Notes: generated by a model not told the origin, from the letters alone. Shown: positions 42,479 to 52,116, counted from the stretch's first letter. The stretch is DNA of 64,000 nt from Flavobacterium panacis (GCF_024649945.1 NZ_JANKMS010000001.1:868001-932000), one strand, 5' to 3'. Made by a program: numbers and translations.

Positions 42479-43753
42479 TTAATATGCAAAAATTGGTCTT
42501 TCGCTCATTAATTCGTTTACTTCTTCAGCAACTTCTTCGATAAGATCTTCGTTTGTATGATCTGTAAGAACTTTATCGATTAAAGCCACTATAGTTTCCA
42601 TATCTTTTTCAACTAAACCACGGGTTGTGATTGCAGCTGTTCCAACACGAATTCCAGAAGTGATAAATGGAGATTTATCGTCAAAAGGAACCATGTTTTT
42701 GTTTACTGTAATTTCAGCTTTTACTAATGCATTTTCAGCTTCTTTACCAGAAATATTTTTATTTCTTAAGTCGATAAGCATCATGTGGTTATCTGTTCCG
42801 CCAGAGATGATGTTGTAACCTCTTTTTACGAAAGCATCAGCCATTGCATTTGCATTTTTTTGTAATTGCATTGCGTAAGTAAAGAACTCATCTTTAAGCG
42901 CTTCACCAAAAGCAACCGCTTTAGCAGCGATAATGTGCATTAAAGGTCCACCTTGATTTCCTGGGAAAACAGCTAAATCCAACAATGAAGACATCATTCT
43001 GATTTCTCCTTTTGGAGTTGTTAATCCTTGTGGATTTGGGAAATCTTTCCCCATTAAAATAAGACCTCCACGTGGCCCTCTTAATGTTTTATGAGTTGTT
43101 GTAGAAACAATATGACAATGTGGAATTGGATCGCTCAATAATCCTTTTGCGATAAGACCAGCTGGGTGAGAAATATCAGCAAATAAGATTGCTCCTACGC
43201 TGTCAGCAATTTGTCTAAAACGAGCAAAATCCATATCACGAGAATAAGCAGAAGCTCCAGCGATGATTAATTTTGGCTGTTCTTTTGTTGCAATTTCTTG
43301 AATTTTATCATAGTCTAAACGACCCGTTTCAGCATCTACACCGTAGAATACTGGACGATATAAACGACCTGAGAAGTTTACCGGAGAACCGTGAGTCAAG
43401 TGACCACCGTGAGATAAATCGAAACCTAAAATAGTATCACCAGGATTCAAACAAGCGTGGTAAACAGCTGTATTTGCTTGAGAACCTGAGTGAGGTTGTA
43501 CGTTTGCATATTCAGCACCAAATAATTCTTTAGCTCTATCAATAGCAATTTGCTCAATAACGTCAACTACTTCGCAACCGCCGTAGTATCTTTTACCAGG
43601 ATAACCCTCTGCATATTTATTAGTTAAAACAGACCCTGCTGCTGCCATTACTTCATCACTTACAAAATTCTCTGAAGCAATAAGCTCTAATCCGTGAATT
43701 TGTCTTTCTTTCTCCTCTTGGATAAGATCAAAAATTTGTTCGTCGCGTTGCAT
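42479..43753 (-). CDS. glyA: Serine hydroxymethyltransferase
   Basis: A 424-residue PLP enzyme. Key blocks: [40 protein letters not shown] and the PLP-binding Lys222 in [14 protein letters not shown]. It interconverts serine and glycine, feeding one-carbon units to folate. The start at 43753 ([10 protein letters not shown]) is chosen because the longer frame to 43804 runs through the promoter box. It diverges from fahA, with both promoters in the 109-base gap. Confidence 0.97.
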   Translation of the reverse strand: MQRDEQIFDLIQEEKERQIHGLELIASENFVSDEVMAAAGSVLTNKYAEGYPGKRYYGGCEVVDVIEQIAIDRAKELFGAEYANVQPHSGSQANTAVYHACLNPGDTILGFDLSHGGHLTHGSPVNFSGRLYRPVFYGVDAETGRLDYDKIQEIATKEQPKLIIAGASAYSRDMDFARFRQIADSVGAILFADISHPAGLIAKGLLSDPIPHCHIVSTTTHKTLRGPRGGLILMGKDFPNPQGLTTPKGEIRMMSSLLDLAVFPGNQGGPLMHIIAAKAVAFGEALKDEFFTYAMQLQKNANAMADAFVKRGYNIISGGTDNHMMLIDLRNKNISGKEAENALVKAEITVNKNMVPFDDKSPFITSGIRVGTAAITTRGLVEKDMETIVALIDKVLTDHTNEDLIEEVAEEVNELMSERPIFAY

Positions 43754-43778
43754 TTTTATGTTTTTCGTTAATTTCACG

Positions 43779-43786
43779 CAAAAATA
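43779..43786 (-). promoter_or_regulatory. Minus-7 box of glyA
   Basis: The minus strand reads TATTTTTG, 25 bases before the glyA ATG at 43753. Confidence 0.5.
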
Positions 43787-43797
43787 CAAAAAAACGT

Positions 43798-43827
43798 TTG
43801 TCAAACTGCTAGATTATGATATATTTG
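43798..43827 (+). promoter_or_regulatory. fahA promoter (consensus Bacteroidota type)
   Basis: TTG at 43798-43800 and TATATTTG at 43820-43827 are separated by 19 bases, a full match to the TTG-N(17-20)-TAnnTTTG consensus. Transcription should begin near 43832, giving a short leader before the ATG at 43863. Confidence 0.75.
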
Positions 43828-43862
43828 ACATGTAATTTTTCAACAAATAATTAACATTAAAC

Positions 43863-45146
43863 ATGCCTATAACCGCCAACGATACCAGTAGAAAATCATG
43901 GTTAGAAGTGCCAGAAAATAGCGACTTCCCTATTCAGAATATTCCTTTTGGCGTGTTTCTTACCAAAGAAAATGTCGTTACTGTAGGAACAAGAATTGGT
44001 GATTATGCTATAGATTTAGGGGCTTTACAACAATTAAACTATTTTGAAGGAATAGAATTAACCGATGATATGTTTATGCAGGATACGCTAAATGATTTTA
44101 TTTCTGACGGAAAAAAAACATGGCGTCTGGTTCGAAATCGTATCGCTGAGATCTTTGACGAAACCAATCCGCAATTAAGAGATTCAACAAAACACCGAGA
44201 TATTGTTATATTTAAAATAGAAGATGTAGAAATGCAATTACCAGTTTTAATTGGTGATTATACAGACTTTTATTCTAGTAAAGAACATGCTACAAACGTA
44301 GGTAAAATGTTCCGTGATCCAGAAAATGCATTGTTACCAAACTGGCTTCATATTCCAGTTGGATATCACGGTAGAAGTTCTACAATTGTGCCATCTGGAA
44401 TTCCGGTTCATAGACCAATGGGACAAACCTTGCCAAATGGTCACGATACGCCGGTTTTTGGTGCTTCACGTTTAGTAGACTTCGAATTAGAAACTGCTTT
44501 TATTACAACAGATGTAAATGTAATGGGAGAAAATATTCCAACTTACGAAGCAGAAGACTATATTTTCGGAATGGTTTTATTGAATGACTGGAGCGCGCGT
44601 GACATTCAAAAATGGGAATATGTGCCTCTTGGACCATTCTTAGCTAAAAACTTTGCCACTTCAATCTCTCCTTGGATTGTGACTATGGATGCTTTGGAAC
44701 CTTTTAGAACAAAAGGACCAAAACAAGATCCTGCTCCACTTCCTTATTTACAAACTAAAGGAAAAAAAGCTTTTGATATTCATTTAGAAGTCTCATTACA
44801 ACCTGAAGATCAAGAAGAAACTGTTATTTCAAAATCAAACTTCAAATATTTATATTGGTCAATGAGCCAACAGTTAGCACATCATACTTCTAACGGGTGT
44901 CGTGTAAATTCTGGCGATATGATGGGTTCTGGAACGATTTCTGGTCCAACTCCTGATAGTTTTGGCTCTATGTTAGAATTGACTTGGGGAGGAAAAAATC
45001 CATTGAAGTTAAAAGACGGAAGCGAGCGTAAATTTATTGAAGATAACGATACTGTAATTATTCGTGGTTTCTGCGAAAATACTGAGGTAAGAATTGGTTT
45101 TGGAGAAGTTTCTAGTCAATTATTACCTCCTTTCATCAAACAATGA
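43863..45146 (+). CDS. fahA: Fumarylacetoacetase
   Basis: A 427-residue enzyme matching the two-domain fumarylacetoacetate hydrolase. Characteristic blocks: FPIQNIPFGVFL, YTDFYSSKEHATNVGKMFRD (metal-binding Asp and catalytic His), RSSTIVPSG, the metal ligands in LVDFELETAFI, NDWSARDIQKWEYVPLGPF and the C-terminal SGDMMGSGTISGP. It cleaves fumarylacetoacetate to fumarate and acetoacetate in the last step of tyrosine degradation. A clean promoter lies upstream and a terminator downstream. Confidence 0.97.
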   Translation: MPITANDTSRKSWLEVPENSDFPIQNIPFGVFLTKENVVTVGTRIGDYAIDLGALQQLNYFEGIELTDDMFMQDTLNDFISDGKKTWRLVRNRIAEIFDETNPQLRDSTKHRDIVIFKIEDVEMQLPVLIGDYTDFYSSKEHATNVGKMFRDPENALLPNWLHIPVGYHGRSSTIVPSGIPVHRPMGQTLPNGHDTPVFGASRLVDFELETAFITTDVNVMGENIPTYEAEDYIFGMVLLNDWSARDIQKWEYVPLGPFLAKNFATSISPWIVTMDALEPFRTKGPKQDPAPLPYLQTKGKKAFDIHLEVSLQPEDQEETVISKSNFKYLYWSMSQQLAHHTSNGCRVNSGDMMGSGTISGPTPDSFGSMLELTWGGKNPLKLKDGSERKFIEDNDTVIIRGFCENTEVRIGFGEVSSQLLPPFIKQ

Positions 45147-45180
45147 AGAGCAGATAAGTCTGAAGAGATATAAAAAGTAA

Positions 45181-45207
45181 AAAACCTTGGCGATGACCAA
45201 GGTTTTT
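45181..45207. terminator. Intrinsic terminator
   Basis: AAAACCTTGG at 45181-45190 pairs with CCAAGGTTTT at 45197-45206, T-run follows. It serves fahA and possibly the convergent gene. Confidence 0.88.
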
Positions 45208-45228
45208 TATGCTTTTATTTAAAGTTAT

Positions 45229-46413
45229 TTATTCTAAAATCACCTTTACCCAAACTAAACGGTGATCCGAACTTGATTCGCGTTTTTCAACCAATTCGGC
45301 CATTGGTTCACCTTTTGCAGGCCAGAAAACACCGCTATCGACAACCTTAAAACCTAATCTGGATGGCAATACATAATCAGCATGCATTCTCCAAAAGGCC
45401 GTATGATTAACCCCAAAAGGATTATTAGGACTAAATTCTGCACCACCTTTACTAGCAGGTGTAAAGTCGCTATTGACTTTCGGACTTTCTATTAAAGACT
45501 TTATACCTTCTCTAATAGCATCTCCTTCAACAGGCGAAGCATTTTGATCACCCAATATCACAAATCGAGAATTCGGAGGCAAATCACCTTTTACGCCTTT
45601 ATCATCGTAAATATATGAAGCCAAATTATCTGAAATATAATCTTTCCAAAATCGGATTTCATCATGATTTCTTTTCCCATTACGATCTTCAACACCATCA
45701 AAAGTCGGAGGAGTTGGATGACTAGCTAAAATATGAACTGTTTTATCACCAATCTGTACAGGAACATCCCAGTGAGATTTTGAAGATAATGGAAATTCCT
45801 TCCATGCTTTCTTGTTATACCAATCAGATCCATCCGCTTTTTTAGTAAGCAATGCTCCTGGCATATCTTTCCATTTAAAATGCTGAAAAGTACGAATCGC
45901 ATTAACATCAATAGGATATTTAGACAAAAGCATCATCCCATATTGCCCAGGATAATTACCAAATGCCCATGCATCATTTCCAAAATTAGTCAACTTTCCG
46001 TCATTGTTCAAATCGTAAGGACTTGGCTGACCTGTATTCACTGTTGAATAATAGTAATAAGGATAATCAATGGCTGATGCTCCACCTTGGCCTATATTCA
46101 AATAATTTTTAATAAATGCCTTTACACCAAGTTCAGGATCTTTAATGTAATCAAATTCGTTTAACAGAATAACATCTGGCCTAACGGTTTGAATAATCTG
46201 TGCAATATTTTTGATTTGAGCATTATGCCCCGAACTAAGCTGTTGAATTAATAGTTGCTCCGATTTTCCCATTGCCCCTTTTGGAGAATAATTATCAGAT
46301 TCCATACTTACATTATAAGTGGCAAATGTAAGTTCAACTTTTTCTTGTGAATCAGTCTGTGAAAATAGAACTCCGGAAGAAAGCACGGAAAGAATAAAAA
46401 ATATCTTCTTCAT
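45229..46413 (-). CDS. Secreted endonuclease/exonuclease/phosphatase family protein
   Basis: A 394-residue exported protein with signal peptide MKKIFFILSVLSSGVLFSQ. The fold is the DNase I-like EEP superfamily: TFATYNVSME (metal site), RPDVILLNEFDYI with the catalytic Glu, ILASHPTPPTFDG, ILGDQNASPVEGDA and the final SSDHRLVWVKV with the catalytic His. Such secreted members often act on phosphoesters or nucleic acids outside the cell. The substrate is unknown. It is monocistronic, with a terminator shared with fahA at one side and its own start region at the other. Confidence 0.9.
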   Translation of the reverse strand: MKKIFFILSVLSSGVLFSQTDSQEKVELTFATYNVSMESDNYSPKGAMGKSEQLLIQQLSSGHNAQIKNIAQIIQTVRPDVILLNEFDYIKDPELGVKAFIKNYLNIGQGGASAIDYPYYYYSTVNTGQPSPYDLNNDGKLTNFGNDAWAFGNYPGQYGMMLLSKYPIDVNAIRTFQHFKWKDMPGALLTKKADGSDWYNKKAWKEFPLSSKSHWDVPVQIGDKTVHILASHPTPPTFDGVEDRNGKRNHDEIRFWKDYISDNLASYIYDDKGVKGDLPPNSRFVILGDQNASPVEGDAIREGIKSLIESPKVNSDFTPASKGGAEFSPNNPFGVNHTAFWRMHADYVLPSRLGFKVVDSGVFWPAKGEPMAELVEKRESSSDHRLVWVKVILE

Positions 46414-46510
46414 ATAAAATTAAATCTGCATTTCTGCATTGTTGACTACACGAATATAAGAAGGTTGTTAGTACACACGACAAATCTCTTTGTTAAATAT
46501 ACATCAAAAA

Positions 46511-46538
46511 AAAGCTGTCACCAAAAGTGACAGCTTTA
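46511..46538. terminator. Intrinsic terminator-like hairpin
   Basis: AAAGCTGTCAC at 46511-46521 pairs perfectly with GTGACAGCTTT at 46527-46537. It lies between aguA's end and the start of the EEP gene on the same strand, so it is expected to end the aguA transcript. Confidence 0.85.
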
Positions 46539-46627
46539 ATAATACAAGAAAATCTCTGTATATCAGATAATTTTATCACAGATTAAGACGTTCAAAGTAA
46601 TTTCACTCTAATTTGTGACTACTATTT

Positions 46628-47668
46628 TTATGCAGGAATCTGCTGACTTAAGCAATGCAAAGTTCCGAATCCCCAAATGAAATCAATACAGCTAATACCT
46701 ATTACTTCACGATCTGGGAAACATTCTGCTAAAATATTCAAAGCAACACGATCATTGCTGTCATTGAATGTTGGCACTAAAACACAATTATTCAAAATCA
46801 AGAAATTAGCGTAACTTGCTGGTAAACGTAAATCTTCAAAATCAACACGTTTTGGCATTGGCAATGCTACAATTACAGGCGATTTTCCGTTTTCTAATTT
46901 TGCATTCTGAAGACGTTTCAAATTATCCTGTAATGGCTTGTAATTTGAATCGTTTTTATCGGTTTCAACAATCGTTACAATGGTATCTTCATTTACAAAT
47001 CGGCATAAATCATCGATGTGTCCGTGTGTATCATCACCTTCGATTCCGTCACCTAACCAAATTACATTGGTAACGCCAAGATATTCTTTAAAAACAGCTT
47101 CGTAATCTTCTTTCGTAAAACCAGCATTTCTTACTTGAATTGTTGGATGCATCAAACATTCTTCAGAAGTCAATAAAGTTCCTTTTCCGTTTACATCAAT
47201 TGCACCGCCTTCCACAATTACAGGTTTTCCTTTGTACATCACTTGTGTTAGTGGCACATCAATAAAATCTGCAATTTTGCCTGGTACAAATTTATCTAAT
47301 TGATAGTTTTTATATTTTGCCCAACCATTAAAATTAAAGTTTAAAGCTTCTCTTTTAGAGCCGTTTTTTACAATAATCGGTCCTGAATCACGCATCCAGC
47401 TTCTGTTTGTTTTATGAATAATATAAGAAACATTTTCAAGGTTTACACGAGCTCTCTCAAGCATATCAGCAACTTTTTCTTTTAGCTTTTCATCGGCTAC
47501 GACCAAAAAAACAGTTTCAAAAGTGGCTACTTTTTTAATAAACTCTACAAAAGCCCATTGAACTGCCTCATATTTTCCCGGCCAGTCATTACCATTATGC
47601 GGAAAACACAATACAATTCCTTGTTGTTTTTCCCATTCTGCTGGAAATCTTCTATTATTTGTTGACAT
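46628..47668 (-). CDS. aguA: Agmatine deiminase
   Basis: A 346-residue member of the guanidino-group modifying (PAD) fold. Features: RRFPAEWEKQQGIVLCFPHN, the SWMRDSGPIIVKNG block, VEGGAIDVNGKG, GDDTHGHIDDLCRFV with catalytic His and Asp, and the nucleophile Cys339 in GFGTLHCLSQQ. It converts agmatine to N-carbamoylputrescine plus ammonia. The next pathway enzyme (AguB) is at 51131-52021, two genes away. A TATCTTTG box lies 24 bases upstream. Confidence 0.95.
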   Translation of the reverse strand: MSTNNRRFPAEWEKQQGIVLCFPHNGNDWPGKYEAVQWAFVEFIKKVATFETVFLVVADEKLKEKVADMLERARVNLENVSYIIHKTNRSWMRDSGPIIVKNGSKREALNFNFNGWAKYKNYQLDKFVPGKIADFIDVPLTQVMYKGKPVIVEGGAIDVNGKGTLLTSEECLMHPTIQVRNAGFTKEDYEAVFKEYLGVTNVIWLGDGIEGDDTHGHIDDLCRFVNEDTIVTIVETDKNDSNYKPLQDNLKRLQNAKLENGKSPVIVALPMPKRVDFEDLRLPASYANFLILNNCVLVPTFNDSNDRVALNILAECFPDREVIGISCIDFIWGFGTLHCLSQQIPA

Positions 47669-47692
47669 AAATTCGTTCTAATTTAGAAAGTG

Positions 47693-47700
47693 CAAAGATA
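47693..47700 (-). promoter_or_regulatory. Minus-7 box of aguA
   Basis: The minus strand reads TATCTTTG, 24 bases before the aguA ATG at 47668. Confidence 0.5.
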
Positions 47701-47824
47701 AGCATTCGTTAGGATTATAAAACATCTGAGTGAAATTCGCACATGATTTCACAAAGGATATCCTGCAAAATTTAAGTTAAAGATTTCATAATGCGTTCTT
47801 AATATTTAACAGAACCCACAGAAT

Positions 47825-47832
47825 TACTTTTG
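47825..47832 (+). promoter_or_regulatory. Minus-7 box of choice-of-anchor I gene
   Basis: TACTTTTG matches TAnnTTTG and ends 24 bases before the ATG at 47857. It lies inside a longer possible frame, which supports the downstream start. Confidence 0.5.
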
Positions 47833-47856
47833 CCGAAACTAAAAACTAACACATTC

Positions 47857-49374
47857 ATGAAAAAATTATCAATCTCATTAATGGCTGCCCTTTTGATCTT
47901 GGCAAGCTGTAATAATGATGAAAAAAACAACGAACCAGAATTTTCTGTTAACGAGAATCCAGGAACTTTTAAAGAAATTGGTTCTATCACTATTGGTGGA
48001 GAAGCTGCTGCTGAAATTTCTGCTTACTGCGAAAAAACAAAAAGATTATTTACAGTAAACAATAGCGGAGTAAATCAAATTGATGTTATTGATATTACAG
48101 ATCCTACCAAACCGATGAAAATTGGAAAAATTGATTTAGCATCTTATGAAGGTGCTGCAAACAGTGTTTCTGTTTTTGACGGAAAACTAGCTGTTGCTTT
48201 AGAATCAACTGCAAACAAACAAGCAAACGGAAAAGTAGTTATTTTTAATACTTCTGATTATAGTTTAATCAAACAAGTTACTGTTGGAGCTTTGCCAGAT
48301 ATGGTAACTTTTTCTCCTGATGGAAAATATATTATGACTGCTAATGAAGGTGAGCCAAATACAGATTACACACAAGATCCAAACGGAACAATTTCTATTA
48401 TCGAAACCAGCACTTATACTGTTACAACTTTAGATTTCGCTTCGTTTGCAAGTCAGGCAGCTGCTTTAGCAAAAGATGGGTTTAGAATTTCTAAATTTTC
48501 TAAAACTAGTTTTGCTCAAGATATCGAACCAGAATACATTACTATTTCTGACGATTCTAAAACGGCTTGGGTAACTTTACAAGAAAACAATGGTGTTGCA
48601 AAAGTTGATTTGACTTCTAAAACTATTACTGCTATTTATCCTTTAGGTTTAAAAGATTACAATACTGCTGAAAATGCAATTGATGTAAGTGACAGTGATG
48701 ATAAAATTGCTTTCAATCCTTGGAAAGTGAAAGGACTTTATATGCCGGATGCTATTGCACATTATACCGTAAATAATGTTCCTTACTTTGTGACTGCTAA
48801 CGAAGGTGATGCAAGAGAATACAACGCTTATTCTGATGTGAAGCGTATGAAAAGCTTGAAATTGGATGCAACAGTTTTTCCAGATGCTGCTGCTTTAAAA
48901 TTAGATCCTAGCATGGGAAGATTAAATCTAGTTGCTGATATGGGAGATACAGACGGTGATGGAGATTTAGACGAAATGGTAAGTTTTGGAGGAAGATCTT
49001 TCTCAATTTGGAATGGCAACACAGGAAAAATCGTTTATGACAGCAAAAATGACGTTGACAAAAAAACGCACGAATTAGGAACTTACGATGACAAAAGAAG
49101 TGATGACAAAGGTTCTGAGCCAGAAGCGGTTGTTACTGCAAAAATGGGGAACCAAAACATTATTTTTGTTGGTTTAGAAAGATCTGATGCCTTTATGGTT
49201 TATGATGCTACAAACCCAACATCGCCACAATATTTACAAACTGTAAAAACAGGTGACGCTCCAGAAGGATTACTTTTTATTCCAGCTTCAAAAAGCCCTA
49301 CTAAAAGAAGTTTATTAGTGGTAAGTAGCGAAGGAGACGGAAGTGTTAAAATCTACCAACCAGACTTAAAATAA
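47857..49374 (+). CDS. Choice-of-anchor I domain lipoprotein (beta-propeller)
   Basis: A 505-residue lipoprotein: signal peptide with lipobox (LLILASC) starting at the ATG at 47857. The rest is a beta-propeller of the choice-of-anchor I type: repeated blade patterns such as NQIDVIDITDPTKPMKIGKI, VTFSPDGKYIMTANEGEPNT and a C-terminal GDAPEGLLFIPASKSP then LLVVSSEGDGSVKIYQP. Related proteins are annotated as alkaline phosphatase-like or LVIVD propellers; catalytic activity is unproven. It has its own promoter and terminator. Confidence 0.88.
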   Translation: MKKLSISLMAALLILASCNNDEKNNEPEFSVNENPGTFKEIGSITIGGEAAAEISAYCEKTKRLFTVNNSGVNQIDVIDITDPTKPMKIGKIDLASYEGAANSVSVFDGKLAVALESTANKQANGKVVIFNTSDYSLIKQVTVGALPDMVTFSPDGKYIMTANEGEPNTDYTQDPNGTISIIETSTYTVTTLDFASFASQAAALAKDGFRISKFSKTSFAQDIEPEYITISDDSKTAWVTLQENNGVAKVDLTSKTITAIYPLGLKDYNTAENAIDVSDSDDKIAFNPWKVKGLYMPDAIAHYTVNNVPYFVTANEGDAREYNAYSDVKRMKSLKLDATVFPDAAALKLDPSMGRLNLVADMGDTDGDGDLDEMVSFGGRSFSIWNGNTGKIVYDSKNDVDKKTHELGTYDDKRSDDKGSEPEAVVTAKMGNQNIIFVGLERSDAFMVYDATNPTSPQYLQTVKTGDAPEGLLFIPASKSPTKRSLLVVSSEGDGSVKIYQPDLK

Positions 49375-49391
49375 TATATTTTCAGTACATC

Positions 49392-49425
49392 AAAAAGAGC
49401 AAAATGTAAATTTTGCTCTTTTTTT
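49392..49425 (+). terminator. Intrinsic terminator
   Basis: AAAAAGAGCAAAAT (49392-49405) pairs perfectly with 49410-49423, followed by a T run to 49427. Confidence 0.92.
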
Positions 49426-49526
49426 TTGACTTGTATTAGGCTAATTTTAACGTATTTACATAATTAAAAGCCAAAAGATGGGAATTATGTAAGTAACTAT
49501 ACAACACATTCTAAATATACACGCCC

Positions 49527-49534
49527 TAATTTTG
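49527..49534 (+). promoter_or_regulatory. Minus-7 box of OmpA-family gene
   Basis: TAATTTTG, 40 bases before the ATG at 49575. Confidence 0.5.
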
Positions 49535-49574
49535 TTCATGAGTTTAAAATAAAAACAATTTAATTTTTGATATC

Positions 49575-50834
49575 ATGAAAAAGAAATTAGTATCAGCCTC
49601 GTTATTATTACTATCCTTCGCCGCTGGCGCGCAAAATATGGCTACCACTTCTACCAAACCTGCCGTAGACCAGGAATTCAATAAATGGTCGATTGAACTT
49701 AATGGAGGTGTTAATAAACCAACGAGAACAATGACACCAGGTTATACAACAGAATCTGCAAACTTTTTTCACGGAGATTTAGGTGTAAGATATATGTTTA
49801 ATCCAAAATTTGGTTTGAAATTAGATGTTGGATACGATCAATTTAAAGAGAAAAAAAATACTCCTGATTTTGAAAGCCGTTATGTTAGAGCAAGTTTACA
49901 AGGAGTTGTAAATGTTGGACGTGCTTTGAATTTTGAAACATGGACGAATACAATCGGACTTTTAGCACATGGTGGTTTTGGAGTTTCGCAAATTAGTACA
50001 GAAACTGGTTTTGGTGGTCAAGATTATATGGCACACGGAATTGCTGGTTTAACTGGACAAATCAGATTAAGCAACCGTGTAGCTTTGACTGGAGACTTAA
50101 CAGGTATTGTTAACGGAAGACAAAACTGGAACTTTGACGGAATGGGAAATACAACAACAGGATCTTTTGATGGTGTATTATTAAATGCTTCTGTTGGTTT
50201 AACTTTCTACTTAGGAAAACATGAAAGACATGCTGACTGGGTTGGTGAAGAAGACAGAATTGGGGAATTGGAAAAAAGAGTGGACTTAATCGAAACTGGT
50301 CTTATCGACTCAGACAAAGATGGTGTTGCTGATTTATACGATTTAGAACCAAATTCTATTGCTGGTGTTGCTGTTAACACAAAAGGTCAATCTATTGATA
50401 CCAATCAAAATGGTGTACCTGATGAGTTAGAAAGCTATTTAGATAAAACTTATGAAAAGAAAGGCGCTGGTACAAACACAAACAATACTGTTGAAGAATT
50501 AATCAACGGAGGTTATGTAAATGTTTATTTCGATTTCAATTCGTCTAAACCTACCAATGCTTCGTTATCTGGTGTAGATTTCTTAGTGAAATACTTGAAA
50601 AACAATCCAGGAAAATCAGCAGATATTATTGGTTATGCTGATGAAATTGGAAGTTCAAACTACAATACTGAATTGTCTAGAAAAAGAGCTGAAGCTGTGA
50701 AAAAAGTAGCAGTAAACGCTGGAATCGATGCTTCAAGATTGAATGTAATTGCTAACGGAGAAGATACTTCTGTTAACAAAAACTCTAAAGAAGCACGTCA
50801 AATCGTGAGAAGAGTTACTTTCCAAGTGAAGTAA
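49575..50834 (+). CDS. OmpA family outer-membrane protein
   Basis: A 419-residue protein with signal peptide MKKKLVSASLLLLSFAAGAQ. An N-terminal beta-barrel (about 30-215) is followed by calcium-binding thrombospondin type 3-like repeats (DSDKDGVADLYDLEPN, DTNQNGVPDELE) and a C-terminal OmpA peptidoglycan-binding domain: VYFDFNSSKPTNASLSGV and IIGYADEIGSSNYNTELSRK then RAEAVKK. It should link the outer membrane to peptidoglycan. It is monocistronic with promoter and terminator. Confidence 0.95.
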   Translation: MKKKLVSASLLLLSFAAGAQNMATTSTKPAVDQEFNKWSIELNGGVNKPTRTMTPGYTTESANFFHGDLGVRYMFNPKFGLKLDVGYDQFKEKKNTPDFESRYVRASLQGVVNVGRALNFETWTNTIGLLAHGGFGVSQISTETGFGGQDYMAHGIAGLTGQIRLSNRVALTGDLTGIVNGRQNWNFDGMGNTTTGSFDGVLLNASVGLTFYLGKHERHADWVGEEDRIGELEKRVDLIETGLIDSDKDGVADLYDLEPNSIAGVAVNTKGQSIDTNQNGVPDELESYLDKTYEKKGAGTNTNNTVEELINGGYVNVYFDFNSSKPTNASLSGVDFLVKYLKNNPGKSADIIGYADEIGSSNYNTELSRKRAEAVKKVAVNAGIDASRLNVIANGEDTSVNKNSKEARQIVRRVTFQVK

Positions 50835-50858
50835 TCTAAATATAAAGCTAAAAACAAG

Positions 50859-50896
50859 AAAAGGAACTGTTTCAGTAATGAAGCAGTTCTTTTTTG
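50859..50896 (+). terminator. Intrinsic terminator
   Basis: AAGGAACTGTTTC (50861-50873) pairs with GAAGCAGTTCTT (from 50880), using two G-U pairs, followed by T-run. Confidence 0.85.
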
Positions 50897-50918
50897 TTTT
50901 AATATAAATTATAAAAGA

Positions 50919-51071
50919 GCTTCAGAGAAGCAAAATATTTATAGAGTTTCAATAATTAAAACAAAAAAAGCTCCAGCGGAGTGACATATTCACAATTTAT
51001 ATGTCGCTCCGCTGGAGCTTTTTTATTATATGTGTGAATTATTTTCTATAGCTATTTCGCTTCTCTGAAGC
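50919..51071. repeat. Nested inverted-repeat element
   Basis: An outer 13-bp perfect pair (GCTTCAGAGAAGC at 50919-50931 and its complement at 51059-51071) encloses an inner pair. The inner arms run from AAAAAAGCTCCAGCGGAG (50964-50981) to 51007-51024, continuing eight bases with one mismatch. The element fills the gap between the OmpA and convergent aguB genes. The GC-rich inner arms differ from the surroundings. No gene is present. Confidence 0.92.
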
Positions 51072-51078
51072 GTACAAA

Positions 51079-51110
51079 AAAAGAGCTGTCTTTTTTAGAC
51101 AGCTCTTTTA
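51079..51110. terminator. Intrinsic terminator of aguB
   Basis: AAAAGAGCTGTCT (51079-51091) pairs perfectly with AGACAGCTCTTTT (51097-51109); located downstream of aguB on the minus strand. Confidence 0.88.
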
Positions 51111-51130
51111 AATAGTATAGATAATTCTAA

Positions 51131-52021
51131 TTATTTATCAATTGCTCTTTTTACAATATCTCCAAAAGCATCAATTCTTCTATCTCTGAAGAATGGCCAG
51201 TTTTGACGAACATTTTCTTGTAAATCTAAATCAACCTCAGCAATTAGAATTTCTTCTTTATCGTGAGAAGCCTGCGCTAAGATTTCACCTTGTGGCCCAG
51301 CAATGAAAGAAGCTCCCCAGAATTGAATTCCTTCTGTTCCTTCCAAATATTTCTCAAGACCGATTCTGTTTGCTGCTGCAACGAAAACACCATTTGCAAC
51401 GGCATGGCCTTTCATTACATTCATCCAAGCACCATATTGGTTTTCTCCGTATTGCTCTTTTTCTTTAGGATGCCATCCAATTGCTGTTGGATAAAATAAA
51501 ACTTCTGCTCCTTTAAGCGCTGTAATACGAGCTGCTTCTGGATACCATTGATCCCAACAGATTAAAGTTCCAACAGTTCCTTTTTTAGTTTCTATGGCCT
51601 GAAAACCTAAATCACCAGGTGTGAAGTAGAATTTTTCATAGAAATGAGGATCGTCTGGGATGTGCATTTTACGGTATAAACCAGCTTCTGTTCCATCAGT
51701 ATCAATAATGTACGCACTATTGTGATAGATTCCAGCCATTCTTTTTTCGAAGAAAGGAACAATGATAACTACTCCTAATTCTTTTGCCAATTCGCTGAAT
51801 GCAATAAATGAAGTACTGTAAAGTGGTTCTGCTAATGCAAAATTATCTACATCCTCGCTTTGGCAGAAATAATGACTGCTATATAATTCAGGAAGTAAGA
51901 TCACTTCTGCACCTTGACTCGCAGCATCTCTTACCCAGCTGATACATTTCTTAAGATTATTTTCGGCAACATCATTCAGATTTAACTGAATAACCGATAT
52001 TTTATATTTTCTTTTCGCCAT
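51131..52021 (-). CDS. aguB: N-carbamoylputrescine amidase
   Basis: A 296-residue nitrilase-superfamily enzyme. The catalytic triad is visible: Glu in EVILLPELYSSHYFCQ, Lys in LYRKMHIPDDPHFYEKFYF and Cys in GTLICWDQWYPEAARI. Length and motifs match AguB, which converts N-carbamoylputrescine to putrescine. I chose the ATG at 52021 because an upstream ATG at 52042 adds seven residues across the promoter box at 52040. With aguA it completes putrescine synthesis from agmatine, though two genes lie between them. Confidence 0.95.
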   Translation of the reverse strand: MAKRKYKISVIQLNLNDVAENNLKKCISWVRDAASQGAEVILLPELYSSHYFCQSEDVDNFALAEPLYSTSFIAFSELAKELGVVIIVPFFEKRMAGIYHNSAYIIDTDGTEAGLYRKMHIPDDPHFYEKFYFTPGDLGFQAIETKKGTVGTLICWDQWYPEAARITALKGAEVLFYPTAIGWHPKEKEQYGENQYGAWMNVMKGHAVANGVFVAAANRIGLEKYLEGTEGIQFWGASFIAGPQGEILAQASHDKEEILIAEVDLDLQENVRQNWPFFRDRRIDAFGDIVKRAIDK

Positions 52022-52039
52022 GACATAAAATTTAGAGTG

Positions 52040-52047
52040 CAAAAATA
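52040..52047 (-). promoter_or_regulatory. Minus-7 box of aguB
   Basis: The minus strand reads TATTTTTG, 18 bases before the ATG at 52021. Confidence 0.5.
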
Positions 52048-52116
52048 GTAAATTTTAGAGGAATGGCAAAGTTAGGTTTTACCTCTTATGCATAAAAAAA
52101 GAGCCTCAAAAAAGCT

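Noticed and set aside
43754..43804. Longer start for glyA
   Set aside because: It runs across the promoter box at 43779 and adds residues not found in serine hydroxymethyltransferases.
47830..47857. Longer start for the choice-of-anchor I lipoprotein
   Set aside because: The added residues lie before the signal peptide and overlap the minus-7 box.
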